64,000 nucleotides of DNA from Adhaeribacter rhizoryzae. GTDB taxonomy: Bacteria; Bacteroidota; Bacteroidia; Cytophagales; Hymenobacteraceae. The stretch spans positions 62,001 through 126,000 of the forward strand of contig NZ_VWSF01000012.1 in the NCBI RefSeq assembly GCF_008629685.1, read 5' to 3'. Below, piece by piece: positions 27,376-35,189 of the stretch. The notes below the pieces were generated by a model that saw only the letters and a program-made list of their open reading frames with translations, was not told the DNA's origin and searched no databases. Both the position numbers and the translations under genes were made by a program. Each line of letters starts with the position of its first letter. Position 1 is the stretch's first letter.

Positions 27376-28269
27376 ATGAGCGAAAAACCACATAAAGCCG
27401 GCTTTGTCAGCATCATCGGGAAACCGAACGTGGGTAAATCCACGCTCATGAACGTGATGGTGGGCGAGCGGCTTTCTATTATTACCTCTAAAGCCCAAAC
27501 CACGCGCCACCGCATAATGGGTATTCTAAACGGCGACGATTTTCAGGTTGTTTATTCCGATACACCCGGTATTATTCAGCCTAAGTACGAGCTGCACCAA
27601 TCTATGATGCGGTTTGTGCACATGAGCCTGGAAGATGCCGATGTTATTTTGTTTGTAACCGATATTTACGAAAAGCACGACGAAGAAGAAATAGTGCAGC
27701 GGTTGCAGAAAACCAACGTGCCTATTTTGCTGCTCATTAATAAAATAGACCAGGCCAGCCAGGACGATGTGCTGCTGAAGATAGAATACTGGAAAGATAA
27801 ATTGCCGGCGAAAGAAATAATGCCTATTTCGGCGTTGGAAAGAAAAGGTACCGACAAAATATTTGAACTAATTCTGCAAAACTTGCCGGAGCACCCTCCT
27901 TATTACGACAAAGATGAACTAACCGACAAGCCCGAGCGTTTTTTTGCGGCCGAGATGATCCGGGAAAAAATATTCCTGCTCTACAAAAAAGAAGTGCCCT
28001 ATAGCTGCGAAGTGGTGGTAGAAGAATTTAAAGAAGAAGACACCATTATCCGGATGCGGGCCGATATTAACGTAGAGCGGAAAAGCCAGAAAGGCATTAT
28101 TATCGGGCACCAGGGCGAAATGCTGAAAAAAGTAGGAACGCTGGCCCGCAAAGACATGGAAACATTTTTTGGCAAAAAGGTACACCTGGAATTGTATGTG
28201 CGGGTAAACGAAAACTGGCGCACCAGCCCCAAAGCCCTAAACCGGTTTGGTTATAATAGCAGCGAGTAA
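27376..28269 (+). CDS. era: GTPase Era
   Basis: Era is an essential GTPase that binds 16S rRNA during 30S maturation. The 297-aa protein has G1 GKPNVGKST near residues 16-24, G2 region TTRHRI, G3 DTPG near 62-65 and G4 NKID near 126-129. The C-terminal KH domain contains IIGHQGEMLKKVGTLAR. Length and order are standard. It is followed after 43 bases by a toxin-antitoxin-like pair. Confidence 0.96.
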   Translation: MSEKPHKAGFVSIIGKPNVGKSTLMNVMVGERLSIITSKAQTTRHRIMGILNGDDFQVVYSDTPGIIQPKYELHQSMMRFVHMSLEDADVILFVTDIYEKHDEEEIVQRLQKTNVPILLLINKIDQASQDDVLLKIEYWKDKLPAKEIMPISALERKGTDKIFELILQNLPEHPPYYDKDELTDKPERFFAAEMIREKIFLLYKKEVPYSCEVVVEEFKEEDTIIRMRADINVERKSQKGIIIGHQGEMLKKVGTLARKDMETFFGKKVHLELYVRVNENWRTSPKALNRFGYNSSE

Positions 28270-28312
28270 ATAATTTCGCTAAGCTGTAAGTAGCAGCGTT
28301 TAAAAGAAGATA

Positions 28313-28546
28313 ATGGAATATATAGCTGATCGGATTACCATAGATGCCGCTGTTTGTAATGGCAAGCCTACTATTAGGGGTAAACGGATTACTGTGCAAA
28401 CTATTCTTGAGTTTTTAGGAAGCGGCGAAACAGTAGAAGAAATTTTACATCAGTACCCTACTTTGGAGCGGGAAGATATTACCGCGGCTTTAAAGTTTGC
28501 GAGCGAGTTGATGAACCGTAATTATATATTAAAAACAGTAGCATAG
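28313..28546 (+). CDS. DUF433 domain protein, putative antitoxin
   Basis: This 77-aa protein matches the DUF433 pattern: NGKPTIRGKRITVQTILEFL near residues 20-39, then the GETVEEILHQYPTLEREDI helix-turn-helix-like segment. DUF433 genes commonly precede a DUF5615 PIN-like gene and are treated as antitoxins. The partner starts 3 bases after its stop, so the pair is one transcript. It sits between era and der, far from other mobile genes. Confidence 0.87.
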   Translation: MEYIADRITIDAAVCNGKPTIRGKRITVQTILEFLGSGETVEEILHQYPTLEREDITAALKFASELMNRNYILKTVA

Positions 28547-28549
28547 GGC

Positions 28550-28891
28550 ATGGCTCAATTTTTAGTTGATGCTAATTTGCCTTATTATTTTTCTTTGTGG
28601 CATAATGAACAGTTCATTCATCAGATAGATTTAGGAGACTCCTGGACGGATGAACAAATTTGGCAATATGCCAAAGAAAATAATTTAACAATTATTACAA
28701 AGGATGCTGATTTTTCTAACCGAATATTGTTAAAAGAACCACCTCCCAAGGTAATTCACATGCGCATTGGTAATCTAAAAATGCGAGACTTCTTTTTACT
28801 GATTACAAAGGTTTGGGAACAGATAGAAGTATTAAACAAAGATTATAAACTAGTTAATGTTTTTCAGGATAGGCTTGAAGGAATAAATTAA
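28550..28891 (+). CDS. DUF5615 PIN-like protein, putative toxin
   Basis: This 113-aa PIN-like protein opens QFLVDANLPYYFSLW with the family's first acidic residue (Asp6). It also has DSWTDEQIWQYAKENNLTIITKDADF near residues 30-55 and the conserved PPKVIHMRIGN segment. DUF5615 proteins are predicted Mut7-C/PIN-type nucleases. The immediate upstream DUF433 gene makes a type II toxin-antitoxin arrangement likely, though activity is not shown by sequence. Confidence 0.85.
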   Translation: MAQFLVDANLPYYFSLWHNEQFIHQIDLGDSWTDEQIWQYAKENNLTIITKDADFSNRILLKEPPPKVIHMRIGNLKMRDFFLLITKVWEQIEVLNKDYKLVNVFQDRLEGIN

Positions 28892-28977
28892 ATTTTCAGG
28901 TTGTAACTGGCCATATTAAAAATATTACCCGGCGAACGGAAGGGGATAAATTAGCGTTCTGAATTAATATTTAGTTC

Positions 28978-28995
28978 TTCTCTTAAATAAGAGAA
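28978..28995. promoter_or_regulatory. 18-bp palindrome upstream of der
   Basis: TTCTCTTA and TAAGAGAA are perfect 8-base arms around a central AA. It lies between the DUF5615 stop and der, about 110 bases before the der ATG. It could be an operator or a short hairpin in the leader. Confidence 0.4.
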
Positions 28996-29106
28996 AAATA
29001 AGATAGCCGGAGGCTGAAAAGCTGAGGCAAAAGTTAAATAAATTTCTAAATCTTTTTCGGATACCCGGACGCAACTAAACCGGGCTGAAAAAACAAATTA
29101 AAGTTA

Positions 29107-30420
29107 ATGGCAAATATTGTAGCTATTGTTGGCCGGCCTAACGTCGGTAAGTCAACGCTTTTTAACCGCCTGGTAGGTGAGCGGAAAGCTATTATGGATA
29201 ACGTGAGCGGCGTAACCCGCGACCGTCATTATGGTTATGGCGAGTGGTGTGGTAAATTTTATACCGTAATTGATACCGGCGGTTATGTGCACGGCTCCGA
29301 CGATATATTTGAAGGCGAAATCCGGAAACAAGTAGAACTGGCTATAAAAGAAGCTACTGTAATATTGTTTATGGTAGATGTGGATGCCGGCTTAACCGGA
29401 CTGGACGAAGAGTTTGCGGATGTTTTGCGCCGCACCGATAAACCCGTTTTTATTATCGCGAATAAAGCCGATACCAATTTGCGGGCGCACTTAGCCGGCG
29501 AGTTTTACGCGTTGGGCCTCGGCGATAACATATTCCCCATTTCATCGGCTAATGGCTCTGGTACCGGCGATTTACTCGACGAAGTAGTTAAACATTTCCA
29601 GACCGAAGATCCGGAAAACCCCGACGAAGGAATTCCGAAAATTGCAGTGTTAGGCCGCCCCAATGTAGGTAAGTCGTCGTTTGTAAATTTATTGTTGGGC
29701 GAAGAACGAAATATTGTAACGGATGTGGCCGGTACTACCCGCGATTCTATTCACTCGCGGTACAATGCATTCGGCAACGAATTTATCATTATCGATACCG
29801 CCGGTTTGCGCCGTAAAGCCAAAGTACACGAAGATATTGAGTTTTATTCGGTACTGCGTTCTATCCGGGCTTTAGAAGAATCGGATATTTGTATTGTAAT
29901 GATAGATGCCACGCGCGGCCTGGAAGCCCAGGATGTAAATATTATTGGCCTAGCCGATAAAAACCGGAAAGGCATTGTAATATTGGTAAATAAATGGGAC
30001 CTGATCGAAAACAAGGCCACCAATACCATGAAAGAAATAGAAGAGCAGATCCGGGAAAAGCTGGCACCTATGACCTATATGCCCATTATTTTTACATCGG
30101 TATTAACCAAGCAGCGGGTGCATAAAGCCATCGAAACGGCCGTGCAGGTATACCAGAATAAAACCCAGAAAATACCTACTTCTAAGCTGAATGATGTTAT
30201 TTTAAAAGAAATTGAAGCTTATCCGCCGCCGGCTATAAAAGGTAAATTCGTAAAAATTAAATACGTTACCCAATTGCCCACGCATAATCCTACGTTTGCT
30301 TTTTTTTGTAACTTGCCCCAATATATTCGCGAGAGCTATACCCGGTTTTTAGAAAATAAAATCCGGAAGCACTTTGGTTTCGAAGGTGTGCCCATTAATG
30401 TGATTTACCGGAAAAAATAA
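29107..30420 (+). CDS. der: Ribosome biogenesis GTPase Der
   Basis: Der (EngA) is an essential double GTPase for 50S subunit assembly. The 437-aa protein has two G domains: G1 GRPNVGKST near residues 8-16 and again GRPNVGKSS near 183-191, with DTGG and DTAG G3 motifs and NKAD and NKWD G4 motifs. A KH-like C-terminal domain ends in the Bacteroidota-typical VPINVIYRKK. It has its own leader with a palindrome and a small hairpin at about 29064-29084. Confidence 0.96.
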   Translation: MANIVAIVGRPNVGKSTLFNRLVGERKAIMDNVSGVTRDRHYGYGEWCGKFYTVIDTGGYVHGSDDIFEGEIRKQVELAIKEATVILFMVDVDAGLTGLDEEFADVLRRTDKPVFIIANKADTNLRAHLAGEFYALGLGDNIFPISSANGSGTGDLLDEVVKHFQTEDPENPDEGIPKIAVLGRPNVGKSSFVNLLLGEERNIVTDVAGTTRDSIHSRYNAFGNEFIIIDTAGLRRKAKVHEDIEFYSVLRSIRALEESDICIVMIDATRGLEAQDVNIIGLADKNRKGIVILVNKWDLIENKATNTMKEIEEQIREKLAPMTYMPIIFTSVLTKQRVHKAIETAVQVYQNKTQKIPTSKLNDVILKEIEAYPPPAIKGKFVKIKYVTQLPTHNPTFAFFCNLPQYIRESYTRFLENKIRKHFGFEGVPINVIYRKK

Positions 30421-30460
30421 TAAGCCCAAAAAATCAGCCTTAACTTTGGTATCAGCGCTT

Positions 30461-30688
30461 ATGCTTATGAAAGCAAAAATATTAACCAGCCTCTTATTAG
30501 CTAGTTTTTTTTTAAGTATGGCCTGTAATTCGCGTAAAATAGATAATGATACGTACATGTCGGAGCCGGGCGGGGCTGTCCAAGAGGCTTCTGCAACCGA
30601 CCAGGCCGAAACCATTGCGGCCATTAACGATACGACCAGGGTTATAATTTTGGGCGATTCGGTAAAACCGGATAGCAGTGGATTGTAA
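30461..30688 (+). CDS. Small lipoprotein-like protein
   Basis: This 75-aa exported protein starts at ATG 30461 (a second ATG is at 30467; TTG 30446 would add five residues). A hydrophobic signal (ILTSLLLASFFLSMAC) ends in a Cys in a near-lipobox context. The mature part of about 50 residues is polar and acidic with no recognised domain. It follows der by 40 bases and is followed by a hairpin. Confidence 0.55.
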   Translation: MLMKAKILTSLLLASFFLSMACNSRKIDNDTYMSEPGGAVQEASATDQAETIAAINDTTRVIILGDSVKPDSSGL

Positions 30689-30718
30689 GTTTTTAGGAAA
30701 TTAATTTATTTATAAAAG

Positions 30719-30746
30719 AGGCTGACCACAAGTTGGCCTTTTTTTG
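30719..30746 (+). terminator. Terminator after the small lipoprotein gene
   Basis: AGGCTGAC (30719-30726) pairs with GTTGGCCT (30732-30739), including two G-T pairs, and runs into seven T residues. Confidence 0.7.
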
Positions 30747-30883
30747 TATTTATTGATTTTCAGGAATTTGTTAAAGAAATATGCTTGCTGGTTTAAACCA
30801 AAAATAATATATATCGTTTAACCAAAATATTATTATTTTTTGCATTGTAGAAATAATATAGTATGCACTTAAACCTAAATATT

Positions 30884-31081
30884 ATGAAAAAACTATTTTT
30901 AATGATGCTGGCTACCGGCTTGTTTAGTTTTGGTACCATCTCTTGCGATTCTCCTAAAGAAAATGCGGCTGAAGAACAAGCTGAAGCGGCGGAAGATGCC
31001 GCCGATGATGCTGATATGCCGGCTGCGGAAGAGGCCGCTGAAGAAGCGGAAGATAGCATTGATGCAGCTGATCCGCAATAA
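30884..31081 (+). CDS. Small acidic lipoprotein (first of a tandem pair)
   Basis: This 65-aa protein starts at ATG 30884 (an upstream in-frame ATG at 30863 lacks signal character). Residues 1-20 form a lipoprotein signal (MKKLFLMMLATGLFSFG) with Cys21 in TISCDS. The mature chain of about 44 residues is almost only Glu, Asp and Ala (EEQAEAAEDAADDAD), so it is extremely acidic and probably unstructured. A hairpin follows. The paralogue begins at 31425. Confidence 0.65.
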   Translation: MKKLFLMMLATGLFSFGTISCDSPKENAAEEQAEAAEDAADDADMPAAEEAAEEAEDSIDAADPQ

Positions 31082-31108
31082 AAAATATTAAGCTAAAGCT
31101 TAAAACTT

Positions 31109-31148
31109 AAAAGCGCTGGCCAGACTTCTGGCCGGCGCTTTTGTTTTT
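31109..31148 (+). terminator. Terminator after the first acidic lipoprotein gene
   Basis: AAAAGCGCTGGCC (31109-31121) pairs with GGCCGGCGCTTTT (31130-31142), with one T-G pair, an 8-base loop and a T-run. Confidence 0.85.
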
Positions 31149-31424
31149 ATCTAAGGCATAATATTCAGGTTTGATAAAAATATAAACAGATGCTCTTGGG
31201 TGATTAACGGGCTTCTGGAAAATATTAAACAATAACAGATCAATTGGTTGAAGTGCTGGATAATAGCCGCATGTTTTACAGTTTACCAGGCATTTAATGC
31301 CAATTTTTAAATATTAAACCAAGTAACCTTTGCTTTAAACTTAAAGTAGAAAACCATTATAATCTGAATTAGAATAATGGCCAAGCATTTTATTTTATTG
31401 GGCCGTAACTTAAACGCTAAAGCT
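31149..31424. other. Leader region of the second acidic lipoprotein
   Basis: About 275 bases separate the first terminator from the ATG at 31425. I see no coding frame beyond a short upstream extension and no obvious operator; a promoter for the second gene is expected here. Confidence 0.45.
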
Positions 31425-31637
31425 ATGAAAAAGATATTTTTAATGATGCTTACTGCCGGCTTATTTAGCTTTGGCTTAGGGTCTTGCGATTCGAGGCAGG
31501 AAAGTGGAGACCAAGAGCAGATTGAAGCAACCGAAGATGAAGCCGAAGATGCCGGAGCGGTAGACATGGAAGACCCGGATATGGAAGACGAAGCGGACGA
31601 AGCCCACGACAGCAACGATAAAAATGACCCGCGTTAA
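31425..31637 (+). CDS. Small acidic lipoprotein (second of a tandem pair)
   Basis: This 70-aa paralogue of the gene at 30884 starts at ATG 31425. The signal MKKIFLMMLTAGLFSFGLGSC is nearly identical to the first copy and has Cys21 followed by DS. The mature part (EQIEATEDEAEDAGAVDMED and on) is strongly acidic with repeated MEDPD/MEDEAD units. The signals are conserved and the mature parts diverged while keeping their acidity. It has its own terminator, so the two copies are separate units. Confidence 0.65.
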   Translation: MKKIFLMMLTAGLFSFGLGSCDSRQESGDQEQIEATEDEAEDAGAVDMEDPDMEDEADEAHDSNDKNDPR

Positions 31638-31661
31638 TATTTAAGAGAAATTAAAACCAGA

Positions 31662-31707
31662 AGCGCCGCCCAATTATTTAGGTTAATTGGGCGGCGCTCT
31701 TGGTTTT
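31662..31707 (+). terminator. Hairpin after the second acidic lipoprotein gene
   Basis: A 15-bp perfect stem (31662-31676 with 31684-31698, core GCGCCGCCC) has a 7-base loop; the trailing T-run is modest. Confidence 0.75.
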
Positions 31708-31742
31708 AAAAGGTTGGAACTTTGCGTAAGTAACCTCTAAAA

Positions 31743-32312
31743 TTATAAACCTAGTCGTTTCTGAATTAAATTACTTACTCTGTTAAAAAGCAGGCGGGGT
31801 TCCAGGGTGCGCCAATTCAGGTGCTCCAGCGTTCCGCCAAAATTAATGTAATAATCTAAATTAAACTGTTTCATTTCTTCCAGCACAAAATCCTGAAAGC
31901 AGATAGCGGCAATCCAGCCGTCTTCTACGTCTTCAAACCATTCTTCGTAGTAAGAATCGTCGGAACCATGAAAATTAAAAACGTTTTCGCCAATTAAAAT
32001 AAAATGCGAAATACCTTCCTGCACCATCGGGTCGATGATGTTGCGTTTCAGGTGCATAATATCGTTGTGCAGCGTGTCGTTCCACTCGCCAATAAATTCT
32101 ATCACGCCAAAACCCAAATCATAATCTACAAATAATATTTTCAGAAACAGGGTTTCCGATTCAATATCGTCCCATTGCGGATGAATATAATACCCGTAAA
32201 TAGTATGGGTAAATTCCATCAGGTTATTTTCGGCTCCATAAAGCGGCGAGCGCGGATCTTCAGAAGCGCTGTATTGATCTATCCAGTTGTAAAAGGGCTC
32301 TATGGTATGCAT
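31743..32312 (-). CDS. Unknown cytosolic protein
   Basis: This 189-aa protein has no signal peptide or membrane helix. It is acidic and aromatic-rich (GYYIHPQWDDIESETL, SYYEEWFEDVEDGWIAAICF). I recognise no domain or catalytic motif. The balanced composition and the absence of overlap argue that it is a real gene. It is isolated, with murQ downstream on the same strand after about 190 bases, so co-regulation is not indicated. Confidence 0.72.
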   Translation of the reverse strand: MHTIEPFYNWIDQYSASEDPRSPLYGAENNLMEFTHTIYGYYIHPQWDDIESETLFLKILFVDYDLGFGVIEFIGEWNDTLHNDIMHLKRNIIDPMVQEGISHFILIGENVFNFHGSDDSYYEEWFEDVEDGWIAAICFQDFVLEEMKQFNLDYYINFGGTLEHLNWRTLEPRLLFNRVSNLIQKRLGL

Positions 32313-32500
32313 ATAAAGTCCGGTATTAAATTAAAGTAAAAGATTGTTCTTCATACTTACATACAAAAAAGAGGTTGTGCCGGATTTCCGGAATTATAGA
32401 TTATCTGCTTTTTATGGCGGCGCTTTATATAACAGTTTTTGGGGTTTTAGCTTTAAAATTAGCTTACCAGAATTAGAGCTATAACTTTTAGGCAAGTAGG

Positions 32501-33307
32501 CTAATTACCTGTATAATTATCAATGGCTCCCCGCACACTGCCGTATTGTTGTAATAATTTTTCGGCTTCGGCTTCGCTTACGGGTATTTCTTCCATTACC
32601 ATCCGGATGGCCCGGTGTACCAGTTTATGATTCGAAAGCTGCATATCTACCATTTTATTGCCTTTCACGTGGCCCAACTGAATCATGGTGGCGGTGGTAA
32701 GCATGTTTAGCGCCAGTTTCTGGCCGGTACCGGCTTTCATGCGGGTGCTGCCGGTAACAAACTCCGGACCGGTAATTACTTCTACCGGGTAATCGGCTAC
32801 CTGGGCTACTTTAGAACCGGCATTACAAACAATGCAGCCGGTAGCAATGCCCGCTGCCTTGCATTTTTCCAGGCCGCCAATTACGTAAGGCGTGCGACCC
32901 GAAGCCGCAATACCCACCACAATATCGTTGGCATTAATCTGATGCTGTTCTAAATCTTTCCAGGCTTGTTCGTAGTCGTCTTCGGCAAATTCAACGGCTT
33001 TCCGGATGGCGGTATCGCCGCCGGCAATTATACCTACTACCAGGCCGTGTGGTACACCGTAAGTGGGCGGACATTCCGAGGCATCTACAATACCCAAGCG
33101 GCCGCTGGTACCAGCACCAATGTAAAATAACCGGCCACCTTTTTGCATCCGCTCTACTACAGCTTGCACCAGCGCTTCCAGTTGCGGAATAGCTTTTTCT
33201 ACGGCCAGCGGTACGGTTTTATCTTCCTGGTTAATATTTACCAGCAGTTCATTTACCGTCATGTGCTCCAGGTTATTAAAATGCGAACTGGTTTCGGTGG
33301 TACTCAT
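32501..33307 (-). CDS. murQ: N-acetylmuramic acid 6-phosphate etherase
   Basis: MurQ cleaves the lactyl ether of MurNAc 6-phosphate to give GlcNAc 6-phosphate during peptidoglycan recycling. The 268-aa SIS-fold protein has YIGAGTSGRLGIVDASECPP near residues 62-81, VGIIAGGDTAIRKAVEFAED, and TGSTRMKAGTGQKLALNML near 190-208. It is slightly shorter than the about 300-aa E. coli enzyme. A sugar kinase gene lies 105 bases upstream on the same strand, a fitting partner. Confidence 0.95.
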   Translation of the reverse strand: MSTTETSSHFNNLEHMTVNELLVNINQEDKTVPLAVEKAIPQLEALVQAVVERMQKGGRLFYIGAGTSGRLGIVDASECPPTYGVPHGLVVGIIAGGDTAIRKAVEFAEDDYEQAWKDLEQHQINANDIVVGIAASGRTPYVIGGLEKCKAAGIATGCIVCNAGSKVAQVADYPVEVITGPEFVTGSTRMKAGTGQKLALNMLTTATMIQLGHVKGNKMVDMQLSNHKLVHRAIRMVMEEIPVSEAEAEKLLQQYGSVRGAIDNYTGN

Positions 33308-33348
33308 AAGATGGAATGGATTTTAGTAAAAGGTATCATGTATCTGGA

Positions 33349-33356
33349 CAAAAGTA
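33349..33356 (-). promoter_or_regulatory. Candidate -7 element for murQ
   Basis: On the minus strand TACTTTTG matches TAnnTTTG, 41 bases before the murQ ATG and inside the gap to the kinase gene, suggesting murQ can be transcribed on its own. Confidence 0.38.
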
Positions 33357-33412
33357 AAAAGAATACTTTGGAGAATTTCTGCTTTAAACTACCCGGTAAA
33401 ACCTGGCAGTAA

Positions 33413-34267
33413 TTAAATATTACCGGCTGCTTCCTGGTGGTAAAGCGCCAAACCCGCAATAGGACTTTGTAGCACCCGGCCTACCTGAATATTTTGGCTT
33501 TTGGCTGTTTTGCGTAAAATATCGGCAAAGTAAAAAGCAACGGAACCAACAAAATGCGTGGGCAAAGCCTGGTAATTAGGGTATTTGCAAACTGTAAGCC
33601 GAAAGAAATCCAGAAAATTCTGGTGCAGCAAATCTGCGATAAACGGGTGGCGCTGCCGGCCTTGTAAGAAATGGGCAAAAGAGGCTACATAACGGTTAGG
33701 AAACGGCTCGTTGTAAATGTGGTGCAATATTTCGGCTTGGGTTTGCGGATATTGTTTCCGGAAAGCTTCCTGTAAATCCGAAGGTAATTCGTTGTTTAAG
33801 TACAGGTTTAATAATTTTTTACCAATGTAGCTGCCGCTGCCTTCGTTGCCCAAGGTAAAACCCAGACAGGGCATTTGGGCCGTAATATTTTGGCCATCGT
33901 AAAGGCAAGAGTTAGAACCGGTACCCAATATACAGGCAATCCCCGCTGAATGGCCGCAAGTACCCCGGGCAGCCGCCACTACATCGCTCATTACTTGTAC
34001 CTGGCTGTGCGGGAATACGGTTAAAATAGCACCGGCTACCAGGCTGCACTTGGCTTCGGTGCTGCACCCGGCACCGTAAAAGTAAATATGCGTAGGTTGG
34101 TTCCCGCCAAGTTGGGGCAGCAAGTTTTCTAACAGTTCCGTCTGAATATTTTCTGCCGTCTGGTAATTGGGGTTAAAGCCTACGGTAGTGGCCTGGGCAA
34201 TTTTTCCGTTGGGCAAAAGCAGGCGCCAATCTGTTTTAGTCGAGCCACTATCGGCAATTAAAATCAT
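33413..34267 (-). CDS. BadF/BadG-type ATPase family sugar kinase
   Basis: This 284-aa ASKHA-fold kinase opens LIADSGSTKTDWRLLLP, the ATP phosphate-binding loop of N-acetylglucosamine kinase-like proteins. It also has the AGIACILGTGSNSCLYDG and GSGSYIGKKLLN segments, with the second phosphate loop near residues 112-122. With murQ next to it, the likely substrate is an amino sugar such as GlcNAc or MurNAc, feeding the etherase; the exact substrate is inference. Confidence 0.88.
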   Translation of the reverse strand: MILIADSGSTKTDWRLLLPNGKIAQATTVGFNPNYQTAENIQTELLENLLPQLGGNQPTHIYFYGAGCSTEAKCSLVAGAILTVFPHSQVQVMSDVVAAARGTCGHSAGIACILGTGSNSCLYDGQNITAQMPCLGFTLGNEGSGSYIGKKLLNLYLNNELPSDLQEAFRKQYPQTQAEILHHIYNEPFPNRYVASFAHFLQGRQRHPFIADLLHQNFLDFFRLTVCKYPNYQALPTHFVGSVAFYFADILRKTAKSQNIQVGRVLQSPIAGLALYHQEAAGNI

Positions 34268-34353
34268 CGTTTACGTTTATCATCCGCAGGCAATCATCCA
34301 CGGCCTTTATTTAAATATTTATTTAAATTGTTTTTAAGGGCAATAAGAGATAG

Positions 34354-34596
34354 TTACTTTAATAGGCCAATCACTTCAAATTTATCGAAAACATATTCGT
34401 CGTGCGGCGCATCCTTTAACTCCTCGGTTAAGTCCTGACCGGCCCAGTGTTCGTAATGGTTGCCGCGGCTCCACAAGCGCGATTTTCTAACATCGTATAT
34501 CTGGCCTTTGTAGGCAATCCAAATTTCATCGCGATCCTGGCCGTTACGCAAGGCCAACTGGTTTTTAGTGTATTCTGGTAGTACTTTATCTTTCAT
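34354..34596 (-). CDS. Cytochrome b5-like haem/steroid-binding domain protein
   Basis: This 80-aa single-domain protein aligns with the short bacterial cytochrome b5-like proteins: KNQLALRNGQDRDEIWIAYKG near residues 11-31, IYDVRKSRLW near 33-42, and HWAGQDLTEELKDAPHDE near 50-67. The classical HPGG haem loop is missing, replaced by SRGNHYEH. Candidate axial His residues are in GNHYEHW and PHDE. There is no signal peptide. Haem binding is plausible but unproven. Confidence 0.8.
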   Translation of the reverse strand: MKDKVLPEYTKNQLALRNGQDRDEIWIAYKGQIYDVRKSRLWSRGNHYEHWAGQDLTEELKDAPHDEYVFDKFEVIGLLK

Positions 34597-34713
34597 CCGG
34601 TATAAATCCGTGAATATTTATTTTGTTAAAGCAATTCTGGTTTAAATTAATCCTGTTGACCTCATGCAACCAAATACAAAAATAAGGGTCGTATCAGTAA
34701 ACTTAACCTAATT

Positions 34714-35175
34714 ATGAGCGCAAAAATATACGGCTGGTATCTGGTATGTATAAATTTAATCTTTTTACTAAGCAGTTGCGATTTGGTTACCTGCGTGGAA
34801 CCTGGTATGAAAACTAACCCGACGGAAAAAGCGCAACAGCAGTTTTTAGGCGAATGGCAATGGGATAAAACTTATTACGGCTGGGGCGGCTGGAAAACAC
34901 CGGCCCAGATGGGCTACTCTGAAACTATCTCTTTTGGGGCTAATAATATTTATAAGAAATTTCGCAATGGCTTAGTAGTAGAAGAAGCTCCTTACAGAAT
35001 AGTTAAAATAAAAAGCGCTGAACCGGCCCGGGATTCTGTTTTTGTTTTTTACCTAAACAGTCAAAGTACGGGGCAACCACTATTCTTAATTAATGGCGAT
35101 ACGCTGCACACCCGGATTTTTGAAGTCTGTAATGATTGTCCGGAGGAATATTATATTCGTAAAAAAGTAAATTAA
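34714..35175 (+). CDS. Lipoprotein of unknown function
   Basis: This 153-aa protein has a lipoprotein signal ending LLSSC (Cys22). The mature domain is small and Trp-rich (GEWQWDKTYYGWGGWKTP near residues 46-63) with beta-strand periodicity, resembling lipocalin-like exported proteins of Bacteroidota. Four Cys lie in the mature part (TCVEP and VCNDC) and could form disulfides. There is no operon partner; it converges with the arginase-fold gene 14 bases downstream. Confidence 0.74.
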   Translation: MSAKIYGWYLVCINLIFLLSSCDLVTCVEPGMKTNPTEKAQQQFLGEWQWDKTYYGWGGWKTPAQMGYSETISFGANNIYKKFRNGLVVEEAPYRIVKIKSAEPARDSVFVFYLNSQSTGQPLFLINGDTLHTRIFEVCNDCPEEYYIRKKVN

Positions 35176-35189
35176 TTAAATTAAAATAA

